From an uncultured Clostridium sp. (GTDB taxonomy: Bacteria > Cyanobacteriota > Vampirovibrionia > Gastranaerophilales > Gastranaerophilaceae): 9,930 nucleotides of DNA. A program made the translations under genes and the position numbers. The notes beneath the pieces were generated by a model. The model searched no databases and was not told the DNA's origin. It saw nothing but the letters and a program-made list of their open reading frames with translations. Within the stretch, counting starts at the first letter, position 1. Every line of letters begins with the position of its first letter. Shown here piece by piece: positions 1-5,443 of the stretch. Location: NCBI GenBank assembly GCA_958449715.1, contig CAUDIU010000059.1:1-9930 (forward strand), in the 5' to 3' direction.

Positions 1-1129
1 TATAACCAATAATTACATTCTCACCTAAATTCAATGCATCAGTTATTTGCTTTTTCATTGTATTAAAATCTGTTTCATAACCAATTAATCTTGCATTTTC
101 ATCTACTGTTTGGTATGTAACAGAAATTTTATTTTTATCTTCCACTACTGATTCAGTGAATGTCTTTTCAAATTCAATTAAACCTTTATCATTTTGATTA
201 AATTTTCCAGCTCGTTTATCTGTTAAAGTATCATAAGACTGTTGAGAGCCAACTTGCATAAAAGTAGATTGCATTAAAACATCAAGAGGGGTTCTTTCAA
301 GGTTATCTTTATCAACAGTTTGAATAAAAGCTCTAACTATTGCATTTTTATCAGGTGCAAAAGTTAATTTTGCTTTGTCAAAATCATGAGCTTCATAAGG
401 AATTTCAAAAGCATTTAATAACCAAATAGCATCAAGAGTATTATCCGCTAAATTATTCATCTTAATAGTTTTTTGAACACTCATAGATGGAGAACTTAAT
501 CCTTCTGCAAATCTTGCAAATTCTGCTGGATGTTTATCTGCAAGATTAAATTCAATGCTTGATGCAACACAAGTTCCTGAATGTTCTACATCAATATCTG
601 AAGATCCTGAAAATGGCAAAGTTTGAGTAGAATTATTATTTTTGTTTTTTTCAGCAGCTTCTACTTGAGCTCTATACTTTGTTGGAATATTACCAAACTG
701 TTGAGTAATCATATGAGGATTAGCAAGTGTATCTATTGTATTTTTCAAAATTACAACATTACTAAGCCCTTGAGCTCTTTGAGTTGTAGCTATTTTATAT
801 AAATTATCTAGAGTTGTAGAATTGTCATTTGAATCAGCATTTAATAAAATACCTGTTTTTAAAAGCATGTTCAAATTCTTTTTAGTTTCTCTATCGGAAA
901 TTTTTACAAGCTCATTATATTTATTTTTTTCATCTTTAGAAGACAATTCCGTTCTTAATCTTGAAGCAGTAAGAGCAGGATTGTAAGGGACTTGAGTCAT
1001 TATAGGATTTGACATGAAAGATGGAACATTATCTTTTACATGCTCATTTTTATCAACCTTAGTAGCATTAACAGCCTTTACTGTGTTATAATTATTATAT
1101 TGCTGGGTATTAAAGTTTAATGAATACAC
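1..1129 (-). CDS. Partial protein with papain-like Cys motif (C-terminus off left edge)
   Basis: Reading leftward from a GTG at 1129-1127, 376 codons run open to the window edge. An in-frame TAG at 1144-1142 limits extension, and GGAG at 1140-1137 sits 7 nt before the GTG, so I choose GTG. I see no signal peptide or membrane segment. The first ~170 residues are polar and Asn/Lys/Thr-rich. Around residue 187 lies S-G-T-C-V-A-S-S-I-E-F-N-L-A, which resembles the active-site helix of papain-fold peptidases (G-x-C-W-A-x-S). Near the edge, L-N-L-G-E-N-V-I-I-G-Y (366-376) resembles the strand that precedes the catalytic His in C1/C39-like folds ('G-x-P-V-I-x-G'). The His itself would be off-window. 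The cysteine-peptidase-like call is an inference from these two motifs; alternatives are an inactive or transglutaminase-like fold. The partner, substrate and pathway are unknown. Confidence 0.7.
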   Translation of the reverse strand, partial: MYSLNFNTQQYNNYNTVKAVNATKVDKNEHVKDNVPSFMSNPIMTQVPYNPALTASRLRTELSSKDEKNKYNELVKISDRETKKNLNMLLKTGILLNADSNDNSTTLDNLYKIATTQRAQGLSNVVILKNTIDTLANPHMITQQFGNIPTKYRAQVEAAEKNKNNNSTQTLPFSGSSDIDVEHSGTCVASSIEFNLADKHPAEFARFAEGLSSPSMSVQKTIKMNNLADNTLDAIWLLNAFEIPYEAHDFDKAKLTFAPDKNAIVRAFIQTVDKDNLERTPLDVLMQSTFMQVGSQQSYDTLTDKRAGKFNQNDKGLIEFEKTFTESVVEDKNKISVTYQTVDENARLIGYETDFNTMKKQITDALNLGENVIIGY

Positions 1130-1136
1130 AATTCCA

Positions 1137-1140
1137 CTCC
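1137..1140 (-). promoter_or_regulatory. Shine-Dalgarno GGAG deciding a GTG start
   Basis: On the minus strand GGAG is followed by 7 nt (TGGAATT) and then GTG. No ATG exists between the upstream in-frame stop and this codon, so this site fixes the start of the leftmost gene. Confidence 0.6.
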
Positions 1141-1191
1141 ACTACTACTTATTATAATAAAAAAATAAAATGGAAAAAATTTGCTAAATTC

Positions 1192-1219
1192 ATTATATTT
1201 TAATTAACAAATGTTACAA
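1192..1219 (-). promoter_or_regulatory. Putative sigma70-type promoter for the leftmost gene
   Basis: On the minus strand TTGTAA (1219-1214), a 16-nt spacer and TATAAT (1197-1192) form a plausible -35/-10 pair. Transcription would start near 1185, giving a leader of about 56 nt before the GTG. The region is AT-rich, so chance matches are likely, and a second TATAAT-like box lies at about 1158-1151. The site overlaps the upstream region of the divergent TOPRIM gene. Confidence 0.4.
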
Positions 1220-1221
1220 TC

Positions 1222-1226
1222 AGGGA
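1222..1226 (+). promoter_or_regulatory. Shine-Dalgarno AGGGA deciding a TTG start
   Basis: AGGGA is followed by 7 nt and then TTG at 1234. The in-frame stop TAA at 1201-1203 rules out a start further upstream, and no in-frame ATG lies between, so TTG is the best start. Confidence 0.55.
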
Positions 1227-1233
1227 TAGAATT

Positions 1234-2193
1234 TTGAAAATAAAACCACTAACAAAAGAACAACTAACGATATCTGTTGATAGACTCACCAGATTTAAAG
1301 ATCCTGAAATTAAATATCTAAGAGTATTTAAAGATATCATCACAAATAATTTAATTGAGCCTAAATTAAAAAAACAAGAACTTGATTCTATGGATTATGA
1401 AGATTTGAAAAATATTGCAGAAATGATTTTCAATTCTTCTTTTAGTGAAACTAATGAAGATTTACTAATAAATCAAAGGCTCTATGATTATGAAAATTCT
1501 TTATTTAACTTAAACGAAAACACAAAAAAATTAATAAAAAATAAAATTAATTATAAAAATATTATAGAAATTTTACCTGAAAATGTTCCCAATAACCTTA
1601 AATGGCTAAAAACACTTGCAAATAAAATCCCCAATGAAAAAGATTTTGGTTATCCTATAAAAACAATAATATTATGTGAAGGAATAACTGAAGAAATATT
1701 ACTTCCAAAATTTTCTCAAATTTGTGGTTATGATTTTAATAAATACGGAATTCATATTCTATCAGCTGGTGGAAAAAATCAAGTAGTTAAATATTTTTAC
1801 AATTTTGCAGACAAATTAAAAATACCGATTTTTATACTACTTGACAATGACGCTAAATCAAATTTAATGGAAATTGAACCAAAATTAAGAGAAATTGATA
1901 AAATTCATTTACTGAAAAGTGGAGAATTTGAAGATTTATTGCCAAATTCTTTAATCATAAAAACCTTAAATTATGCCACTCAAAATATTTCTTTAGCACC
2001 AATTGAAAATTTAGAGAATTGCCCATCAAAAGTCGAATTTCTTGAAAACTTTTTTAAACACAGAGGATTACATGAATTTAAAAAAGCAGAGTTTGCTCAA
2101 TTAGTAAAAGAAAATATCGCAGACATTAATGATGTATCTCAAGAAATAATCGAAATTATAAAAGAAATAAAAGGGACAAAAGTCCCTTCGTAA
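1234..2193 (+). CDS. Protein with C-terminal OLD-type TOPRIM domain, no ATPase
   Basis: 319 residues from a TTG start with an AGGGA Shine-Dalgarno. Residues 1-140 are charged and probably helical, and I do not recognise them. Residues 142-290 look like the TOPRIM domain of OLD-family nucleases: I-L-C-E-G-I-T-E-E (146-154, with the metal-binding Glu), a G-G-K turn (179-181), L-L-D-N-D (202-206, the Asp-x-Asp motif), E-F-E-D-L-L-P (231-237) and a Lys-rich helix ending the domain. TOPRIM domains bind divalent metal and cut or join DNA or RNA strands. OLD proteins normally join this domain to an N-terminal ABC-type ATPase, but no Walker A or B motif is visible here, so this is an ATPase-less version. 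No partner ATPase lies nearby. A cytoplasmic nuclease role is inferred; the biological purpose is unknown. The last codons overlap a hairpin that probably terminates the convergent operon. Confidence 0.8.
   Translation: MKIKPLTKEQLTISVDRLTRFKDPEIKYLRVFKDIITNNLIEPKLKKQELDSMDYEDLKNIAEMIFNSSFSETNEDLLINQRLYDYENSLFNLNENTKKLIKNKINYKNIIEILPENVPNNLKWLKTLANKIPNEKDFGYPIKTIILCEGITEEILLPKFSQICGYDFNKYGIHILSAGGKNQVVKYFYNFADKLKIPIFILLDNDAKSNLMEIEPKLREIDKIHLLKSGEFEDLLPNSLIIKTLNYATQNISLAPIENLENCPSKVEFLENFFKHRGLHEFKKAEFAQLVKENIADINDVSQEIIEIIKEIKGTKVPS
2161..2188 (-). terminator. Intrinsic terminator of the flagellar operon, inside the TOPRIM gene
   Basis: AAGGGAC (2171-2177), an AAAA loop and GTCCCTT (2182-2188) form a perfect 7-bp hairpin. 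On the minus strand it is followed by TTATTTCTTT, a T-rich tract. On the plus strand the following bases (CGTAAAATGG) lack a T-run, so the terminator points leftward, about 37 nt after the stop of the last flagellar gene. It overlaps the final codons of the convergent gene. Confidence 0.65.
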
Positions 2194-2224
2194 AATGGAG
2201 TTTAAATTTTAGTTTGAATAAGAA

Positions 2225-3061
2225 TTAGTTACCAACTAATCTCAATGCTTCTTCCAGCAATTCTTTGTTAGAAGATATTAATTTATTTGATACTTCCATT
2301 TGCAATTTAGCCATTTGGAAATATGAAATATTTGCTCTAAAATCAGCGTTTGACATTTCTAAAAGTCCTGATCTAATTTCACCGACACCTATTACAGGTT
2401 TTCCTGATTCTTCTGTTTCCAAAAATTGTCCTAGCTTAAATTCATAAAGAGCTGCTGCATTATGGAAATTTCTTGTTGTTACTCGATATAATGGAACAGA
2501 ACGTTTTCCTCCATCAGCCTTTCCATAAATAGTACCATCATTTTTTATTTCATAATCATCGTACTTACCTAGATATTTACCATTATTAGGATCAATCCAT
2601 AATTTTATATTCGTAGTTGGAATATCTAAAGCTCCACCTTTTAAGGCAGTTTGTTGATAAAGATCAGATGTAATAGATTTAGTTCCTTGCATAATCTCAC
2701 CTTTATCGTTTAATATATAACCCTGAACTGTATTACCACTTTTATCTCTGTATACACCTTCCTTATCAAAAGTAAACTCACCTAATCTTGTATAAATACT
2801 TTTTCCTTCAGCATTTTTTACTAAGAAAAAGCCTTTACCTTCCAAAAATAGGTTTTCATTAGATGTACCAGGAGTTGATTTACCTTGACTTGTTTTTTTA
2901 TCATAATCATCAGAAATAGCACCACCTAAAAAGGTTTTAAAATTAACCTGCTGTTCTCTAAAACCCGGAGTATAGACATTTGTCATGTTACTAGCAATAA
3001 CATCCATCCAATTTGTAGTGGATTTTTGTGTATTTAATGCTGTTATAAAAGAATCATTCAT
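2225..3061 (-). CDS. Flagellar hook/rod family protein (FlgE/FlgF/FlgG-like)
   Basis: 278 residues. The N-terminal helix (about 5-45) has the family signature, with W-M-D-V-I-A-S-N-M-T-N-V-Y-T-P-G-F-R matching the 'ANNLANVNTxGFK' box of axial flagellar proteins. The mid region has L-E-G-K-G-F-F-L-V (73-81), T-R-L-G-E-F-T-F-D (91-99) and V-Q-G-Y (112-115), the conserved core of the FlgE/F/G domain. The C-terminal helix begins I-R-S-G-L-L-E-M-S-N (229-238) and runs to the end, as in Flg_bbr_C. These proteins are exported by the flagellar type III system without a cleaved signal and polymerise into rod or hook. Its length fits FlgF/FlgG better than a classical FlgE, but its place after fliJ-fliK is where flgD-flgE usually lies, so I withhold a symbol. 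AAGGAG (3074-3069) lies 7 nt before the ATG, and the gene overlaps fliK by 8 bases. It is last in the operon. Confidence 0.9.
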   Translation of the reverse strand: MNDSFITALNTQKSTTNWMDVIASNMTNVYTPGFREQQVNFKTFLGGAISDDYDKKTSQGKSTPGTSNENLFLEGKGFFLVKNAEGKSIYTRLGEFTFDKEGVYRDKSGNTVQGYILNDKGEIMQGTKSITSDLYQQTALKGGALDIPTTNIKLWIDPNNGKYLGKYDDYEIKNDGTIYGKADGGKRSVPLYRVTTRNFHNAAALYEFKLGQFLETEESGKPVIGVGEIRSGLLEMSNADFRANISYFQMAKLQMEVSNKLISSNKELLEEALRLVGN

Positions 3062-3905
3062 TTCTATTCTCCTTATTATTTCTACGTTTTTCCTGCTGTT
3101 GCTGACGAGAATTACTATAACTTAATTCAGAATACGGTAAATTCTGATCATCAAATCTTTGTCGTAAAGAAGAAATATTATTTCTTAAATATTGTTCTAC
3201 TGCTTTATCACCTGGGATAAAATTAGCTGCAAGACTTCCGTCTTTATTCACTTTTAAAATAACAGAAACATCTTTATCAAAATCAATTCTAAAAGGTTGA
3301 TTTGTTTTCATTGACTCAGACAACTTGTCCATCAAAACAGAAGATACTTGAACATTTTTTTGAATACCTTCTGTACCAGTAGCCATAGCATCGTTAATTT
3401 GAGATGCAATACTTTTCATCGACATATCTGTATTTTGTACAAGATTTGCAAAGAAATTTGCATCACTATCAGACATATTTATTACATCATAATCAAATGT
3501 CGAAGCTGAATTTATAGTTGTCATTAAATCCTTAGTATTAATTAAATCTTGAATATTCTGAGAAAGAATAGATTGCCCTTCGTTATGGTATTTAAAATCA
3601 GTAAAATTTATACCACCTTTCAATAGCTCATCAGATACAATATCGTCAGAATTTTTTTGTAATTCTTGTGATAACTTATTAGCTTCTTTGTTTGAATCTT
3701 TTTCAGTCTTTTTATCATTAGACGTTTTTTTATCATCTTTTGAAGCTTCTACTTTATTATCTTTATCAGCTTCAGAAGTAGTTTTCATTTCATCTTCAAA
3801 AGATTTATCTGTAGATTTAGTTTTACTTGACTTTGATTGTGATTGAGTAGAACTAACATCTGAAGTGCTTGCTGTTGCTGCTGCTGAAGATGTACTTACA
3901 TTCAT
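3054..3905 (-). CDS. fliK: FliK-like flagellar hook-length control protein
   Basis: 283 residues. Residues 1-85 are low-complexity Ser/Thr/Lys/Asp/Glu, as expected of the disordered export-competent N-terminus of FliK. Residues 203-262 resemble the FliK C-terminal domain: F-R-I-D-F-D (205-210), V-S-V-I-L-K-V (213-219), S-L-A-A-N-F (224-229), then a helix (233-257) matching the 'ENPEVREALESNLPQLREALAEQGL' pattern of the family. It ends in a Gln/Arg/Asn-rich tail. FliK measures hook length and switches the FlhB export gate from rod/hook to filament substrates. The match is by pattern rather than by strong identity, but the position between fliJ and a hook-family gene supports it. Start: GGAGG (3922-3918) lies inside the last codons of fliJ, 12 nt before the ATG, a rather long spacing. 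Its 3' end overlaps the next start (ATGAATGA), which suggests coupled translation. Confidence 0.78.
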   Translation of the reverse strand: MNVSTSSAAATASTSDVSSTQSQSKSSKTKSTDKSFEDEMKTTSEADKDNKVEASKDDKKTSNDKKTEKDSNKEANKLSQELQKNSDDIVSDELLKGGINFTDFKYHNEGQSILSQNIQDLINTKDLMTTINSASTFDYDVINMSDSDANFFANLVQNTDMSMKSIASQINDAMATGTEGIQKNVQVSSVLMDKLSESMKTNQPFRIDFDKDVSVILKVNKDGSLAANFIPGDKAVEQYLRNNISSLRQRFDDQNLPYSELSYSNSRQQQQEKRRNNKENRNE

Positions 3906-3910
3906 TTTAA

Positions 3911-4399
3911 TTAACTACCTCCGTCTATTTCTTCTAACTTTTTGAGGATTTCTTCTTCCTCTTCTATTTTTTCATGGCTTTGTCTGAAAAACCTTGTAAC
4001 ACCTAACTCTGAATATTGCTTTAATTCTGCGGCTTTTTCTTCTGCAATATAAGCCTCTCTATGCTTTTCTTTATGTTTTTCTAAGACTTTAACACCTTGT
4101 TCCAGTTTTACAAGTTTTGCTTTTTCTTCGTCAAGTTTTTTTTGAGCCTCTACCCGAATTTCTTCAAGCTTTTCTGCCTTATCCCAGAGATGTATCAAAT
4201 ACTTATCATAAGTTTCATACATCATAGGATCCGCTTGACGCATATTCAATTTTGTTGTCCTGATTTCTTCTTCGTTTTTTCGAATATTTTCTTCCGCAAT
4301 AAATACAGCTTGTTGGGCTTTTTGAACTACGGCCAATTGTTCTTCTTTTTTCCGAATACGAAATTCAAGAACTTTTTGTAACCTGTATCTGAAAGGCAT
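3911..4399 (-). CDS. fliJ: Flagellar export protein FliJ
   Basis: 162 residues, close to the usual ~145-160. The start M-P-F-R-Y-R-L-Q-K-V-L-E-F-R matches the FliJ N-terminal signature (F-x-Y-x-L-x-x-V-L). Almost all the rest is charged helix with heptad-like spacing, an antiparallel coiled coil (about 15-65 and 70-125). FliJ is the central stalk of the FliI ATPase ring in the flagellar type III export apparatus, resembling the gamma subunit of F1, and helps recycle export chaperones. fliI and fliH are not in this window. It is the first gene of the fliJ-fliK-hook operon; only 5 nt separate its stop from the fliK ATG, and its last codons (Gly-Gly-Ser) double as the fliK Shine-Dalgarno. Its own ribosome binding site, an AAGAG at 4413-4409, lies within one arm of a perfect inverted repeat. 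Confidence 0.9.
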   Translation of the reverse strand: MPFRYRLQKVLEFRIRKKEEQLAVVQKAQQAVFIAEENIRKNEEEIRTTKLNMRQADPMMYETYDKYLIHLWDKAEKLEEIRVEAQKKLDEEKAKLVKLEQGVKVLEKHKEKHREAYIAEEKAAELKQYSELGVTRFFRQSHEKIEEEEEILKKLEEIDGGS

Positions 4400-4400
4400 T

Positions 4401-4450
4401 TTATACCACTCTTATCAGATTTATTATTACCTATTTTAAGAGTGGTATAA
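4401..4450. repeat. Perfect 14-bp inverted repeat over the fliJ ribosome binding site
   Basis: TTATACCACTCTTA (4401-4414) and its exact reverse complement TAAGAGTGGTATAA (4437-4450) flank a 22-nt AT-rich spacer. In the leftward transcript the downstream arm contains the AAGAGTGG Shine-Dalgarno-like stretch and ends 1 nt before the fliJ ATG. A folded RNA would therefore hide the ribosome binding site. No T-run follows either arm, so it is not a standard terminator. A DNA operator is the other possibility. Confidence 0.85.
4412..4438 (-). promoter_or_regulatory. Possible sigma28 (FliA)-type promoter before fliJ
   Basis: On the minus strand TAAA (4438-4435), exactly 15 nt, then TCTGATAA (4419-4412) resembles the flagellar sigma28 consensus TAAA-N15-GCCGATAA, with 6 of 8 bases matching in the -10 box. 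Against it, a start about 7 nt downstream would leave only a ~6-nt leader before the fliJ ATG and would cut off the Shine-Dalgarno. It may be fortuitous. Confidence 0.25.
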
Positions 4451-4488
4451 ACATCTATATGTATGATTTAATGACATTATGAAAAAAG

Positions 4489-5316
4489 TCAATCTAATAT
4501 AGTGACACCAGTTGTCATGCCACGATTTGTATTTGATGTATAATAACCTCGATTTGTCCTAACATCAACAGACTGACCATTTCCCATCATTGCACGCTCT
4601 GCTTCAAAGTAATCCATAAAAGCGGGATCCATAGCAGGAGTAATTCCGGTAGGCATACCTGTAAATTGATTTTTAAAATTTCCTAATAAAGTATTTTGCC
4701 ATCCTGAACCTGTTGAGCCTGTAAATATTGGTGGTCTGTATGCATTATCAGCTGAATAATTTGAATAATTAGGATTGTAAGAATTATACATATCTTGATT
4801 GTATGCTTTGTAATTTTTCGCAGCACTTTTTAAAGTTGATAAACGATCTTTCAATTCTCCAGACTGCGATGCCCCAAATATTTTTTGTTCAAGTCTTTCA
4901 ATACGTGTCTTTGGTGTCTCATATTCATAAGTTTGATGAAACACTTGCCTTTCTAACTTATCTATACCTGACATTTTATCTGCAACATTTTTTTCATTTT
5001 TGCCAGATTCTATCATACTTCTTTTTACATTTGTCCTATAAATAATAGGTTGCCTGTAATTATAATAATTTCCTGGATAACTATTGTTATAATATCTATT
5101 ATATTGATAAGGATTTCTATTATAGTAATATCCATTATTGTAATAAGTATTGTATCTTGGAGGTCTGTAATAACTACCATTTGTATATCGATAATTTGGC
5201 GGATAATAATATCCATTATTATAATTTCCAAATCCAAAAATATTCGATAAAATACCTGCCTGAGCAGAACCAGCAACAAGTAATAACAAACCTGACAATA
5301 AAATTATTTTTTTCAT
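4489..5316 (-). CDS. Secreted Tyr/Asn-rich protein with LExxVF/LExxIFG repeat
   Basis: 275 residues, start supported by GAGGTGAGG just before TTAA-ATG. Residues 1-20 are a clear Sec signal peptide: M-K-K, a Leu-rich core and a signal peptidase I site A-Q-A|G. Residues 32-93 are extremely Tyr/Asn-rich (23 Tyr in 62 residues, with Pro and Gly), typical of a disordered or adhesive surface segment. Residues 118-163 hold two imperfect copies of a helical unit, I-D-K-L-E-R-Q-V-F-H-Q-T-Y and I-E-R-L-E-Q-K-I-F-G-A-S. I associate this unit with exported proteins of the Melainabacteria/Cyanobacteria lineage, where it is often tandemly repeated. The C-terminal ~100 residues have no recognised domain. 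An exported cell-envelope or surface role is inferred; the function is unknown. It reads in the same direction as fliJ, about 90 bp upstream, so read-through into the flagellar operon is possible. Confidence 0.75.
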   Translation of the reverse strand: MKKIILLSGLLLLVAGSAQAGILSNIFGFGNYNNGYYYPPNYRYTNGSYYRPPRYNTYYNNGYYYNRNPYQYNRYYNNSYPGNYYNYRQPIIYRTNVKRSMIESGKNEKNVADKMSGIDKLERQVFHQTYEYETPKTRIERLEQKIFGASQSGELKDRLSTLKSAAKNYKAYNQDMYNSYNPNYSNYSADNAYRPPIFTGSTGSGWQNTLLGNFKNQFTGMPTGITPAMDPAFMDYFEAERAMMGNGQSVDVRTNRGYYTSNTNRGMTTGVTILD

Positions 5317-5355
5317 TTAACCTCACCTCTTTTAGGTAAAAATAAATAAATATAT

Positions 5356-5384
5356 AAAAAAACGCATTCTCTAAAAGGAGTGCC
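5356..5384 (-). other. Weak hairpin plus T7 run in the leader of the Tyr-rich gene
   Basis: On the minus strand GCACTC (5382-5377), a 6-nt loop and GAG-AA-TGC (a stem with an AA bulge) are followed by G and seven Ts. It resembles an imperfect attenuator. No rightmost minus-strand gene needs terminating here, because the GH38 gene upstream runs the other way. It lies about 40-70 nt before the Tyr-rich gene. The stem is short, so confidence is low. Confidence 0.25.
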
Positions 5385-5443
5385 AATTAGATAATTTTTG
5401 TTAATTCTTTGCACAATAATCATAAATATGCTAAAAATTAAGT

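Noticed and set aside
4097..4381. A 94-residue Phe-rich open frame on the + strand.
   Set aside because: It is the antisense of the Lys/Glu-rich coiled coil of fliJ.
4401..4450. The 14-bp inverted repeat as an invertible promoter switch or a terminator.
   Set aside because: The 22-bp spacer is too short for a typical invertible segment, no recombinase is nearby, and no T-run follows either arm.
5025..5279. Long open frames on both strands inside the Tyr-rich segment.
   Set aside because: They are shadows of the biased TAT/AAT repeats, with Ile-rich low-complexity translations and no ribosome binding sites.
5370..5385. TGGCAC on the minus strand, like a sigma54 -24 box upstream of the secreted protein gene.
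   Set aside because: At the required spacing the -12 box reads TTAGA and lacks the essential GC.
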